The position numbers and the translations under genes are program-made. 64,000 nt of DNA from Brevibacillus sp. SYP-B805 (GTDB lineage Bacteria; Bacillota; Bacilli; Brevibacillales; Brevibacillaceae). The stretch lies in contig NZ_JAALGD010000001.1 in assembly GCF_011059135.1 (NCBI RefSeq), positions 434,001-498,000 of the forward strand. The letters run 5' to 3'. Positions 25,762-33,837 of this stretch are shown piece by piece. How positions within the stretch are numbered: the first letter of the stretch is position 1; each line of letters opens with the position of its first letter. The notes beneath the pieces are model-generated. The model had not been told where the DNA came from. It ran no database searches and saw only the letters and a list, made by a program, of their open reading frames with translations.

Positions 25762-26575
25762 GATCATCAAGTCGACCCGTTACGCCCATTCCAAGGAAGC
25801 GATCATACTCTCCGTAAAAGCACCACCACTTCCTAAGACGGTACAAGCTTCCGAAAAGTTGCAACTAATTCATCCGGAAGTGGAAAATGCCAAAATCGAG
25901 GCGGAAGCCATTCTGCTCGACGCGGAAAAGACGGCCAACCGCATGCTGGAGGATGCCGCCGCGCAGGCGGAACAGCTGAAACAGCAGGCGCTGGCCGAGA
26001 TTGCCGCATGGTGGGAGCAGAAGCGGCAGGAGGCGGAGCAGCTTTTTCAAGAGACGGAAGCGGAAGCACGGCAGGCCGGGTTCGCGCAGGGGGTTGAGGA
26101 AGGCAAGGCGTTTGTCATCCAGGAAGAGCAGCAGACCATCCAGACTGCCCGTGACGTGCTGGAGTCCGCCTATCGGGCAAAAGAGCAGATCATAGCGGAA
26201 GCGGAACCGTTCGTGGTGGAACTGAGCATGGAGGTTGCCAAAAAGGTGATCGGGCAGGAGCTGTCGGAGGCGCCGGAGAAAATTCTGGAGCTTGCCCGCC
26301 GCGTCCTGCGCCGCTCCCGTGTGCAGGGCCCGATTACCTTGTGTGTCAACCATCGCTACTTTGATTTTCTGATGGAACATCGCCAGCAGCTGTTGGCCCT
26401 GCTTGACGGCCAGGCGGAATTGTCGATTTTTCCGGATTACACGGTACAGGACGAAGGCTGCGTGATTCGAACACCGCTTGGCAGCGTCGATGCCCGCATC
26501 GATACGCAGCTGCAGGAAATCAAGCAGGTACTGATGGAGATCGCACAGGGAAGTGAGACAGATGAGCGTTCTTGA
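25754..26575 (+). CDS. fliH: Flagellar export ATPase regulator FliH
   Basis: The product is 273 residues starting with TTG 25754 (MSRIIKSTRYAHSKEAIIL), which overlaps the fliG stop by eight bases. Upstream ATG 25745 in the same frame has a poorer spacing to GGAGGAG. FliH dimers hold back the FliI ATPase and link it to the C-ring. The middle is a long coiled coil rich in Glu, Gln and Ala with GxxxG-like repeats (about residues 55-160). The C-terminal part, AEPFVVELSMEVAKKVIGQELSEAPEKILELARRVLRRSR, is the conserved FliH/YscL domain. The next gene overlaps by 14 bases. Confidence 0.9.
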   Translation: MSRIIKSTRYAHSKEAIILSVKAPPLPKTVQASEKLQLIHPEVENAKIEAEAILLDAEKTANRMLEDAAAQAEQLKQQALAEIAAWWEQKRQEAEQLFQETEAEARQAGFAQGVEEGKAFVIQEEQQTIQTARDVLESAYRAKEQIIAEAEPFVVELSMEVAKKVIGQELSEAPEKILELARRVLRRSRVQGPITLCVNHRYFDFLMEHRQQLLALLDGQAELSIFPDYTVQDEGCVIRTPLGSVDARIDTQLQEIKQVLMEIAQGSETDERS

Positions 26576-27881
26576 TCTCTCCAAATACCGTCACGCGCTT
26601 CATCATCTCGATCCGGTGCGGGTGAACGGAAAAGTGACGCAGGTGGTCGGCCTGACCATCGAATCGCAGGGCCCGGAAGCCAAGCTGGGGGAGATTTGCC
26701 TGATCCACTCCCAGCAGCATCAGGAGCCGATACTGGCGGAAGTCGTCGGGTTTCGTGACAACAAGGTGCTGCTGATGCCGCTTGGCGAGGTATCCGCCAT
26801 CGGTCCCGGCTGCGATGTCGTGGCGACCGGCAAGCCGCTGATGGTGAGGGTGGGGCCGGAGATTCTGGGCACGGTGCTGGACGGGTTGGGACGCCCGCTG
26901 GAGGGGAGTCTGCCGTTTGGACTGGCCAGTGTGCCAACCGATAACCAGCCTCCCAATCCGCTGAAAAGACCGCGCATCGCTGAACCGCTTTCCGTGGGAG
27001 TACGCGCCATCGACGGCCTGATCACCGTGGGCAAGGGGCAGCGTGTCGGCATTTTTGCCGGGTCGGGCGTGGGGAAAAGCACGCTGTTGGGCATGATCGC
27101 CCGCAATACGACGGCGGATATCAATGTGATTGCCCTGATCGGCGAGCGGGGACGCGAAGTATTGGAGTTTATCGAGCGCGATCTTGGGGAAGAAGGATTA
27201 CAACGGTCTGTCGTGATCGTCGCCACCTCTGACCAGCCCGCCATGATCCGGATCAAGGGAGCCATGATCGCGACCGCCATCGCCGAATATTTTCGCGACC
27301 GCGGGTTGAACGTCATGCTGATGATGGATTCGGTAACCCGATTTGCCATGGCCCAGCGGGAGATTGGGCTTGCCATTGGCGAACCGCCCGCCACCCGAGG
27401 CTATACACCGTCGGTTTTTGCCCTGCTGCCGAAGCTGCTGGAGCGGGCTGGCACCGCCCATAAGGGAAGCATTACGGCTTTTTATACGGTGCTGGTGGAT
27501 GCCGACGACATGAACGATCCGATTGCGGATGCGGTGCGGGGGATTTTGGACGGGCATATCGTCCTTGACCGCAAAATCGCGCAAAAAGGCCACTTTCCGG
27601 CGATCGATGTGCTGGCCAGCGTCAGCCGGGTGATGTCCGAAATCTGCTCGGACGAACACCTGGAAGCCGCGCGCGAACTGAAGCGCCACCTGGCTACCTA
27701 CAAGGAAGCGGAAGATCTGATCAACATCGGTGCCTACAAGATGGGAACCAACCGCGATATCGATGCTGCCATCCGCTATCGCGACATCATTCGCGAATTT
27801 ACCGCACAGGGTACTCATGAGCCATCCGACTGGGAGAGCACCCTCAAAGCCTTAACCGCTCACTTTGGAGGCGTACGCTGA
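26562..27881 (+). CDS. fliI: Flagellum-specific ATPase FliI
   Basis: The product is 439 residues from ATG 26562 (MSVLDLSKYRHALH..). FliI, an F1-type hexameric ATPase, energises the entry of export substrates. Walker A is GSGVGKST near 167-174, preceded by VRAIDGLITVGKGQRVGIFAGSG. Walker B is in GLNVMLMMDSVTRFAMAQREIGLA. Also GERGREVLEFIERDLGEEGL, GYTPSVFALLPKLLERAGT and the C-terminal stator-like region. It overlaps fliH by 14 bases and fliJ by one. Confidence 0.97.
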   Translation: MSVLDLSKYRHALHHLDPVRVNGKVTQVVGLTIESQGPEAKLGEICLIHSQQHQEPILAEVVGFRDNKVLLMPLGEVSAIGPGCDVVATGKPLMVRVGPEILGTVLDGLGRPLEGSLPFGLASVPTDNQPPNPLKRPRIAEPLSVGVRAIDGLITVGKGQRVGIFAGSGVGKSTLLGMIARNTTADINVIALIGERGREVLEFIERDLGEEGLQRSVVIVATSDQPAMIRIKGAMIATAIAEYFRDRGLNVMLMMDSVTRFAMAQREIGLAIGEPPATRGYTPSVFALLPKLLERAGTAHKGSITAFYTVLVDADDMNDPIADAVRGILDGHIVLDRKIAQKGHFPAIDVLASVSRVMSEICSDEHLEAARELKRHLATYKEAEDLINIGAYKMGTNRDIDAAIRYRDIIREFTAQGTHEPSDWESTLKALTAHFGGVR

Positions 27882-28327
27882 TGAAAACCTTTCATTTTCA
27901 TCTCCAAAAGGTTCTGGATTTGAAAGAACGGGAAAAGGAACAGGCGGCGTGGGCGCTCGGCAAATCCATGCAGCGGCAGCGGGAAGAAGAGGAGAAGCTT
28001 TATCAGCTGAACGAGCGGCGGGAAGAGCTGACGCAATTTCTGTACGAGGTGCAGGTTCAGGCATGTACGGCTGCCCGGCTGATCGATATTACCCGCTACC
28101 GCCAGGCTGTGGACAAGGCCATCCTTTCCCAACAGCGCACCTTGCATGGCTGCGAACAGGAAGTGGAAGCGCGCAAGCAAACCTTGACGCGAAAGATGCA
28201 GGAAACCCAGCTCTGGCAGCGGCTTCGCGAAAAAGCAATGGAAAGATTCCACAATGAACTAGGCAAACGTGAGCAAAAAGAACTGGATGAAATCGGGATC
28301 AACCGTTATGTGCGGAGGAGCCATTAG
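27881..28327 (+). CDS. fliJ: Flagellar export chaperone FliJ
   Basis: The product is 148 residues, almost entirely a long charged antiparallel coiled coil, as expected for FliJ, the central stalk of the export ATPase. It begins MKTFHFHLQKVLDLKEREKEQAAWALGKSM and contains many Gln, Glu and Arg heptads. Its ATG shares a base with the fliI stop (TGATG). Sequence in this family diverges strongly, so position in the operon is the best support. Confidence 0.88.
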   Translation: MKTFHFHLQKVLDLKEREKEQAAWALGKSMQRQREEEEKLYQLNERREELTQFLYEVQVQACTAARLIDITRYRQAVDKAILSQQRTLHGCEQEVEARKQTLTRKMQETQLWQRLREKAMERFHNELGKREQKELDEIGINRYVRRSH

Positions 28328-28341
28328 GGGGTGAGGAGCAT

Positions 28342-29232
28342 ATGGAAGAGATCCAGGAAGAGAGATCGTACAGCAAGTGGGAATGGTTCTTTTACATGAT
28401 TCTGATCCCCGCGCTTTTTGCGGCTCTCCTGGGCGGCGTGCTGTTATCGCTGCTGGGGGTGAACGTCATCGGAGGCGCTCTCCGCTGGGCCAATTCCATC
28501 CCGTATGTGGAAAAGATCGTGCCGGACACCGCCGTAGAACCGCAAGCGGATCCGAACAGCAGGGAAAGCCTGGAGAAACAGCTGGTTACCCTGCAGAGCG
28601 AATTGGCCAAAAGCAAACAGACCATCAGTACTTATGAGACAGAGGCTGCCAAAAAGGATGCCACCATCCAGGAGCTGCAAAAGAAGACGCAGGATTTGCA
28701 GAAGATGATGGAAAACAAGCGCACCACGGAGGAAGAACGTCAAAAACAATATCAGAATCTGGCCAAAATCTATACGACCATGTCTTCCAAAAATGCCGCC
28801 TCGATCATCTCCAATTTGTCGCTGGAAGAAGCGGTTACCGTGATGACGAAGATGAAGCCGGAGCAGCAGTCGGAGATCCTGTCCAAGATGGACCCCAAGA
28901 AAGCGGCGGACATCTCCATCCTGTTAAAAGATACGGTCGTCAATGAGAACGAAGATATCGCCGCGCTGCAGCAGCGCGAGCAGGCGTTGATCAAAGCGTT
29001 GAGCGACACACGGCAGGATTCCACCAGCCTGAATTCGCTGATCAATACGCTCTCGGCCATGCCGGCGGAAGATGCATCGACCATCTTGATGAGCCTCATG
29101 ACGACCAATCAGAAAAGGGCCATCTCGATCATTGCCGGCATGGCAGACGACAAGCGGGCACAGGTGATGTCCGCGATCACGAAGAAGGACGGCCAATTGG
29201 CTGCCATCATTACGAACGAGTTGCTCCGATAA
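28342..29232 (+). CDS. YlxF/MotE-like membrane protein of the flagellar operon
   Basis: The product is 296 residues. A cytoplasmic N-terminus is followed by one membrane helix (WFFYMILIPALFAALLGGVLLSLLGV, roughly 13-38). A coiled coil (about 75-135, EKQLVTLQSELAKSKQTI..) follows. The end contains two repeats with an MgtE_N-like motif, KNAASIISNLSLEEAVTVMTKMKPEQQSEILSKMDPKKAADI and AEDASTILMSLMTTNQKRAISI. This matches YlxF and MotE, the latter a stator chaperone in some bacteria. B. subtilis also has ylxF between fliJ and fliK. Stator chaperone function is inference; the gene position is firm. Confidence 0.8.
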   Translation: MEEIQEERSYSKWEWFFYMILIPALFAALLGGVLLSLLGVNVIGGALRWANSIPYVEKIVPDTAVEPQADPNSRESLEKQLVTLQSELAKSKQTISTYETEAAKKDATIQELQKKTQDLQKMMENKRTTEEERQKQYQNLAKIYTTMSSKNAASIISNLSLEEAVTVMTKMKPEQQSEILSKMDPKKAADISILLKDTVVNENEDIAALQQREQALIKALSDTRQDSTSLNSLINTLSAMPAEDASTILMSLMTTNQKRAISIIAGMADDKRAQVMSAITKKDGQLAAIITNELLR

Positions 29233-29290
29233 GCGTACATACGTTTATCGTTCCATAGCAACTAAACCCATTTCATGAGGAGGTGACGCA

Positions 29291-30682
29291 ATGAATGTAG
29301 CCAATCCGATCTTGGCGCCGATCGGCCCTGCGGCAGGAGTGCCGATGGGACAAGCCTCACCGGCTGCTTCCGTATCGCTTGGCGGATTGTTCGCATTCGA
29401 ACTTGGCAGCGCCCTGCAGGGCATGCAGCCGATGGATGCGCTGCCTGCTGTGGCGCTGGACATGAACCCGGAGGACATGGAAAAGCTGGCTGATCTTCTC
29501 GCCGTCCTGCAGCAGATGCTGGCTGGCGGCAGTCAGCAGCTCCCGCAGCTGACCGATCCGCAAACCGACGCTTGGTCCGAGCAGGATCTTGCCACTCTGC
29601 AATCCTTGCTTGCCAACTATCCGCAGGCAGGTGGGAACAATGCGGCGGCAACCGGCGTACGGACCGATCTGCAGCCATTGATCACTACATTCATGCAGCA
29701 AGGGCTGTCGCCAAATGAAGCGGAAAGCTTCACGCAGCTGCTTCTTGCCCTGGCCAAACAAGATGTGCCCGATACCCAAACGGGACCGGCCACGCTAGCC
29801 CAACAGGCCAAACAACTGTTGGAGTCGCTTGGTGTGGAGGTGCAAAAGGGAGAGACTACAACCACGGCGGTGAAAGGAACGGCGCTGCAGCCGTCCGGCT
29901 TACAGCTGGCGGTCCAATCCAACCCGTTCAGCCGACCCTTCCACCAAAGCGCGTTGAAAAACGAGCCGTCTTCCCACACGCTGCGTCTCAATCAGGCGCT
30001 GGCCGTATACCGGGCTGAAGCTGGGGTTGCTTCGACGGCGTGGAGACCGGCGGCTGACGTTCCGGTGGTTCAGGGGGCGCAAGCAGGGGAATCCGTTCAG
30101 CCGGATGGACAGCCGATCCCATTGTTCCACCTGTCGGCAGGGCCCGGAAATGGCAGCGCGGTTTCCGGTGTATCGACCGAACAGACGGCCAGCTTCAACG
30201 GCCATGTTGTCCATGCCGACCAGTTTGCCAAAGAGATGGGCGAGCTGCTGGTGAAACAGATGAAGCTGGGCAATTTCCGCGGCATTTCTGAAGCGAAAAT
30301 TACCCTGCATCCGCAAAACCTCGGGCACGTGGATGTCAAAATCATTGCGCACAACGGCGTGATTACGGCACATTTCACCGCGGAAACGGCAAGCGGCAAA
30401 GAAATGCTGGACAATCAGATGTCACAGCTGCGGGCGGCGCTCGTTCAACAAGGTCTGCAGGTCGACCGTCTGGAAGTGACCCAACAGCAGCATCACCAGC
30501 CGGAATTTGGCTTCCAGCAGGAGCGGGGACAGTCCCGTCAGCAGCAAAACCAGCAGCAGAAAAAGCAGCATGACGAGGAAAAGGCTGAATTCTCCATTGA
30601 GAAGCTGGTGGGCGGCATCGAATCCGCCGCAGCTGCGTGGAACCGGCTCCAAGGCAAGCTGAACATCGAGTATTCCGTATAA
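29291..30682 (+). CDS. fliK: Flagellar hook-length control protein FliK
   Basis: The product is 463 residues. FliK is secreted and measures hook length, then switches export specificity through FlhB. The first 300 residues are low-complexity, rich in Gln, Ala, Pro and Thr, as usual. The C-terminal Flg_hook domain is clear: LVKQMKLGNFRGISEAKITLHPQNLGHVDVKI, VITAHFTAETASGKEMLDNQMSQLRAALVQQGL and VDRLEVT, after which the tail is again Gln-rich. It has no signal peptide. The next gene begins 22 bases downstream; flgD, often found there, is missing. Confidence 0.95.
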   Translation: MNVANPILAPIGPAAGVPMGQASPAASVSLGGLFAFELGSALQGMQPMDALPAVALDMNPEDMEKLADLLAVLQQMLAGGSQQLPQLTDPQTDAWSEQDLATLQSLLANYPQAGGNNAAATGVRTDLQPLITTFMQQGLSPNEAESFTQLLLALAKQDVPDTQTGPATLAQQAKQLLESLGVEVQKGETTTTAVKGTALQPSGLQLAVQSNPFSRPFHQSALKNEPSSHTLRLNQALAVYRAEAGVASTAWRPAADVPVVQGAQAGESVQPDGQPIPLFHLSAGPGNGSAVSGVSTEQTASFNGHVVHADQFAKEMGELLVKQMKLGNFRGISEAKITLHPQNLGHVDVKIIAHNGVITAHFTAETASGKEMLDNQMSQLRAALVQQGLQVDRLEVTQQQHHQPEFGFQQERGQSRQQQNQQQKKQHDEEKAEFSIEKLVGGIESAAAAWNRLQGKLNIEYSV

Positions 30683-30704
30683 GGGAGTCGGGAGGAGTGG
30701 CACC

Positions 30705-31097
30705 ATGAATCAATCATTTCGTGTGGGTCAGGCCTACTTTCCTCCAAAGCCGCATCATGCAGCGAAACCGCAAGCTTCCCCAACCGTCCGGAAACCGTTT
30801 CAGCAGTGGCTGACGGAAACGGTACAGGCGGACAAGGAACACAGGCCTCTTACGTTCAGCCAGCATGCGCTGAACCGTTTGCAGGAGCGGGGAATCGCAT
30901 TGGCTCCGGCCGATGTGACGAGGTTGGAACAAGCCGTACAGAAAGCGGCGGATAAAGGAGCGAAAGAATCGCTGGTCATGATGGACAATGTCGCCTATGT
31001 CATCAGCATCGTGAACCGCAAAGTGATTACCGCCGTCGACGAAGGGCATATGAAGGAGAATGTGTTCACCAACATAGACAGCGCCATTTTCGTGTGA
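30705..31097 (+). CDS. Flagellar operon protein of the TIGR02530 type
   Basis: The product is 130 residues. It has a Pro-rich N-terminus, then PFQQWLTETVQADKEHRPLTFSQHALNRLQERGIALAPADVTRLEQAVQKAADKGAKESLVMMDNVAYVISIVNRKVITAVDEGHMKENVFTNIDSAIFV, of which the HALNRLQERGI and VAYVISIVNRKVITAVD segments are conserved in Bacillales and Clostridia flagellar operons. Its role is not established; it may assist hook export or be a hook-associated chaperone. The ATG follows GGGAGTCGGGAGGAG. It is followed by flgE after 101 bases with no other gene. Confidence 0.85.
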   Translation: MNQSFRVGQAYFPPKPHHAAKPQASPTVRKPFQQWLTETVQADKEHRPLTFSQHALNRLQERGIALAPADVTRLEQAVQKAADKGAKESLVMMDNVAYVISIVNRKVITAVDEGHMKENVFTNIDSAIFV

Positions 31098-31198
31098 AGA
31101 CCCATGATGATCAAACGGGCTGGCCCTCGATGAGGAAGCCCGGGATTACCGAACGATTGACGTAATCCGCATTTACGAAACGTGAGGGGGAATTGTGA

Positions 31199-32023
31199 AT
31201 GATTCGTTCCTTGTATACGGGCATTTCCGGGTTGCGCGGCTTTCAGACGAAGCTTGATGTCATCGGCAACAACATCGCCAACGTCAATACCGTTGGTTAC
31301 AAGAAAAGCCGCGTGATGTTCCAGGATGTGCTCAGCCAAAACATTCAAGGGGCCACCGCTCCGAACGAAGATACCGGCAGGGGCGGGATCAACCCGATGC
31401 AGGTCGGCCTTGGCTCCCAGGTAGGTTCGATTGAGATGGCCTTCTCCGCAGGCAGCCCGATGACCACCAACCTGCCGACGGATCTCTCGATTGAGGGAGA
31501 TGCTTTCTTCGTCGTCAGTGCAGGCGCAGATGGCCCTCTGTATTACACCCGCGCTGGCAACTTCACCCGCGATGCAAACGGCACGCTGGTGAACTCCCAA
31601 GGGTTGAAACTGCAGGCGGCGGGCGGCGGGGATATCACGATCTCCCGTGAAGATTATACGTCATACTCCATTGGGAAAGACGGAAAGGTAATCGGTGTTT
31701 TACCGGACGGGACATTGGAAGAGATTGCAACGGTTGGCGTCATGACGTTCAACAACCCGGGAGCGTTGAAAAAAGTGGGGAACTCGCTCTATGAATATAC
31801 CAACAACGCCGGGGCCGTCGGCGGCGATCCGGCCACACCGTTGGATCCTACTGCTGATGAGGCGAAGGTAAACATCATCTCCGGCCAGTTGGAAATGTCC
31901 AACGTGGATCTGTCGGAAGAGTTTACGGAAATGATCGTGGCGCAGCGCGGCTTCCAAGCGAACTCCCGCATCATCACCACATCGGACAGCGTGCTGGAAG
32001 AGCTGGTCAATCTGAAACGATAA
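31199..32023 (+). CDS. flgE: Flagellar hook protein FlgE
   Basis: The product is 274 residues, the short form found in Bacillales (B. subtilis FlgE has about the same length and was first called FlgG). N-terminal coil: MIRSLYTGISGLRGFQTKLDVIGNNIANVNTVGYKKSR. The central domain is LSIEGDAFFVVSAGADGPLYYTRAGNFTRDANGTLVNSQGL. The C-terminus is LEMSNVDLSEEFTEMIVAQRGFQANSRIITTSDSVLEELVNLKR. FlgE polymerises into the hook; a hook protein versus distal rod (FlgG) call rests on operon position, and both share this ending. A stem-loop lies downstream. Confidence 0.9.
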   Translation: MIRSLYTGISGLRGFQTKLDVIGNNIANVNTVGYKKSRVMFQDVLSQNIQGATAPNEDTGRGGINPMQVGLGSQVGSIEMAFSAGSPMTTNLPTDLSIEGDAFFVVSAGADGPLYYTRAGNFTRDANGTLVNSQGLKLQAAGGGDITISREDYTSYSIGKDGKVIGVLPDGTLEEIATVGVMTFNNPGALKKVGNSLYEYTNNAGAVGGDPATPLDPTADEAKVNIISGQLEMSNVDLSEEFTEMIVAQRGFQANSRIITTSDSVLEELVNLKR

Positions 32024-32037
32024 GCTTTCATGACGGA

Positions 32038-32086
32038 ATGAATGCGGCCGGGAGAGGAGACGCACGCTCCTCTTCCGCCCATTCAT
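32038..32086 (+). other. Stem-loop between flgE and the FlbD/SwrD gene
   Basis: An outer stem ATGAATG / CATTCAT and an inner stem GAGAGGAG / CTCCTCTT enclose a loop. No T-run follows, so it is less likely a terminator than an mRNA-processing or stabilising hairpin after the highly expressed hook gene. Confidence 0.45.
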
Positions 32087-32104
32087 AAATGAAGGGTGGG
32101 ACCC

Positions 32105-32326
32105 ATGCTTGAATTGACCCGGTTGAACGGCACCAGGTTTTTTCTCAATATCACGCATATCGAGACGGTTGAGGCAACACCGGATACGGTGATCACGCTG
32201 AGCAACGGCAAAAAGTACATCGTAAAGGATAGGGCAGCCGATGTGGCGGAACGAATCAGCGCCTTTTACCAGAAGTCGGGCATGCCTGCGATCATTCCTC
32301 GTCCTGTCGATGATTTTAACGAATAG
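32105..32326 (+). CDS. FlbD/SwrD-family flagellar protein
   Basis: The product is 73 residues. It begins MLELTRLNGTRFFLNITHIETVEATPDTVITLSNGKKYIVKDRAADVAERISAFYQKSG, which fits the short FlbD family (SwrD in B. subtilis). SwrD raises swarming power by an effect on motor torque; the same role is only inferred here. The ATG lies after AAGGGTGGGACCC. It is between flgE and fliL as in other Bacillales. Confidence 0.85.
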   Translation: MLELTRLNGTRFFLNITHIETVEATPDTVITLSNGKKYIVKDRAADVAERISAFYQKSGMPAIIPRPVDDFNE

Positions 32327-32339
32327 CGGGAGGCGTACG

Positions 32340-32798
32340 ATGTTTCAGAACAAATTGTTTAACATGGCTCTTATCATTTTAATCGCAATCACCCTGCTGG
32401 GAGTGGTTTCGTTTGTCCTGTGGCAGACCTATCTTTCGCCCACGGCTCAAACCGCTGCCCATGAGGAACCCAAGGAAGCCGAACCGTTATCCGCAGACGA
32501 AATGCAGGAATATACGGTTGACACCGGCGAAATTACGACCAATCTGCTCACCAACAATTACATCATCGTTCGCTTCAGCATCACCGCTGACAGCGCGGAT
32601 GGCAAGGAAGAGCTGACAAAGCGCATGCCGCAGATCAACCAGATCATCATCAAAACCTTGGCTGGCCTGACTCCGGATGATATCAAGGGAACGGAAGGGA
32701 TCAACAAGCTGGAAGCGAAAATCATGAATGAAGTAAGTGCCATCATGCAAGAAGGCAAGATCGTTCAGGTGATTACCACCAAAAAAGTGCTGTCCTGA
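32340..32798 (+). CDS. fliL: Flagellar basal-body associated protein FliL
   Basis: The product is 152 residues from ATG 32340, behind GCGGGAGGCG. One membrane helix (FNMALIILIAITLLGVVSFVLWQTYL) is followed by a periplasmic-side domain containing the FliL pattern: TGEITTNLLTNNYIIVRFSITADSADGKEELTKRMPQINQIIIKTLAGLT and EAKIMNEVSAIMQEGKIVQVITTKKVLS. FliL surrounds the stators and aids torque generation. Confidence 0.93.
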   Translation: MFQNKLFNMALIILIAITLLGVVSFVLWQTYLSPTAQTAAHEEPKEAEPLSADEMQEYTVDTGEITTNLLTNNYIIVRFSITADSADGKEELTKRMPQINQIIIKTLAGLTPDDIKGTEGINKLEAKIMNEVSAIMQEGKIVQVITTKKVLS

Positions 32799-32841
32799 CA
32801 GCCTTGGACAGATTGATACATAGGCAGGGAGGTGACGGTAT

Positions 32842-33837
32842 ATGGCCGAGGTTCTCTCACAGAGTGAGATTGATGCGCTGCTGGCCGCTCTCTCATCGGG
32901 AGAAATGGATGCCAATGAGCTGAAAAAGGAAGAGACTGAGCGAAAAGTCAAAGTGTACGACTTCAAACGGGCGCTTCGCTTTTCCAAGGATCAGATTCGC
33001 GGACTGACCCGCATCCATGAAAACTATGCACGATTGTTGACGACATACTTTTCAGCTCAGCTTCGCACCTTCGTACAGATCAGTGTCGCTTCCGTTGACC
33101 AGTTGCCATATGACGAATTTATTCGCTCCATACCGAAAATGACGATTTTAAATATATTTGAAGCCCCGCCGCTGGAAGGCCGCATGGTCATGGAGGTCAA
33201 CCCCAATATCGCCTATGCGATGCTTGACCGTCTTCTGGGCGGGCAAGGGTCGATACCGGACAAGATGGGGGCCCTCACGGAGATTGAAACGACCGTGATG
33301 GAGAAGGTCTTCAGCAAGGCGCTGGACAGTTTTCATGACGCCTGGAAACAGATCATCGAGCTGGATCCGTACCTGGAAGTCATGGAAATGAACCCGCAGT
33401 TTATGCAAATCGTCTCCCCGAATGAAATCGTTGCCGTGATCTCGTTCAGTACCAAAATCGGTGATACAACCGGAATGATCAACCTGTGTTTGCCGCACGT
33501 CGTGATCGAACCGATCATGCCGAAGCTGTCCGGTCAATACTGGTTCTCGACACAGAAGAAATCGAGGGACGAGCATGAAAAAATCAGGCTCGAGGAACAT
33601 GTCAAGACAGCCAAGCTGCCCATCATCGCCGAATTGGGAACCTCCACGATTACCGTGGGTGAGTTCCTCAGTCTGGCGAAGGGCGATGTGATTCAACTGG
33701 ATCAATCGATCGAAAGCAAATTGAAGATCAAAGTGGGGGAGCGCCTGAAGTATCTGGGGCAGCCGGGTACGCTGAAAGGCCGCGTCGCTGTCCAGATTGA
33801 CGAAGTCCTCGAGGAAGGGGAGGAAAACTATGAGTAG
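32842..33837 (+). CDS. fliM: Flagellar motor switch protein FliM
   Basis: The product is 331 residues. FliM binds CheY-P and sits between FliG and FliY in the C-ring. The N-terminus MAEVLSQSEIDALLAALSSGE is the CheY-P docking peptide. FliM core motifs follow: DFKRALRFSKDQIRGLTRIHENYARLLTTYFSAQL, SVDQLPYDEFIRSIP, LEGRMVMEVNPNIAYAMLDRLLGGQG, and the SpoA-like C-terminus LGTSTITVGEFLSLAKGDVIQLDQSIESKLKIKVG. The stop codon is overlapped by fliY. Confidence 0.97.
   Translation: MAEVLSQSEIDALLAALSSGEMDANELKKEETERKVKVYDFKRALRFSKDQIRGLTRIHENYARLLTTYFSAQLRTFVQISVASVDQLPYDEFIRSIPKMTILNIFEAPPLEGRMVMEVNPNIAYAMLDRLLGGQGSIPDKMGALTEIETTVMEKVFSKALDSFHDAWKQIIELDPYLEVMEMNPQFMQIVSPNEIVAVISFSTKIGDTTGMINLCLPHVVIEPIMPKLSGQYWFSTQKKSRDEHEKIRLEEHVKTAKLPIIAELGTSTITVGEFLSLAKGDVIQLDQSIESKLKIKVGERLKYLGQPGTLKGRVAVQIDEVLEEGEENYE

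Noticed and set aside
31199-32023. Calling this gene flgG (distal rod)
   Set aside because: Its place after fliK and TIGR02530 and its length agree with the short Bacillales hook protein FlgE.
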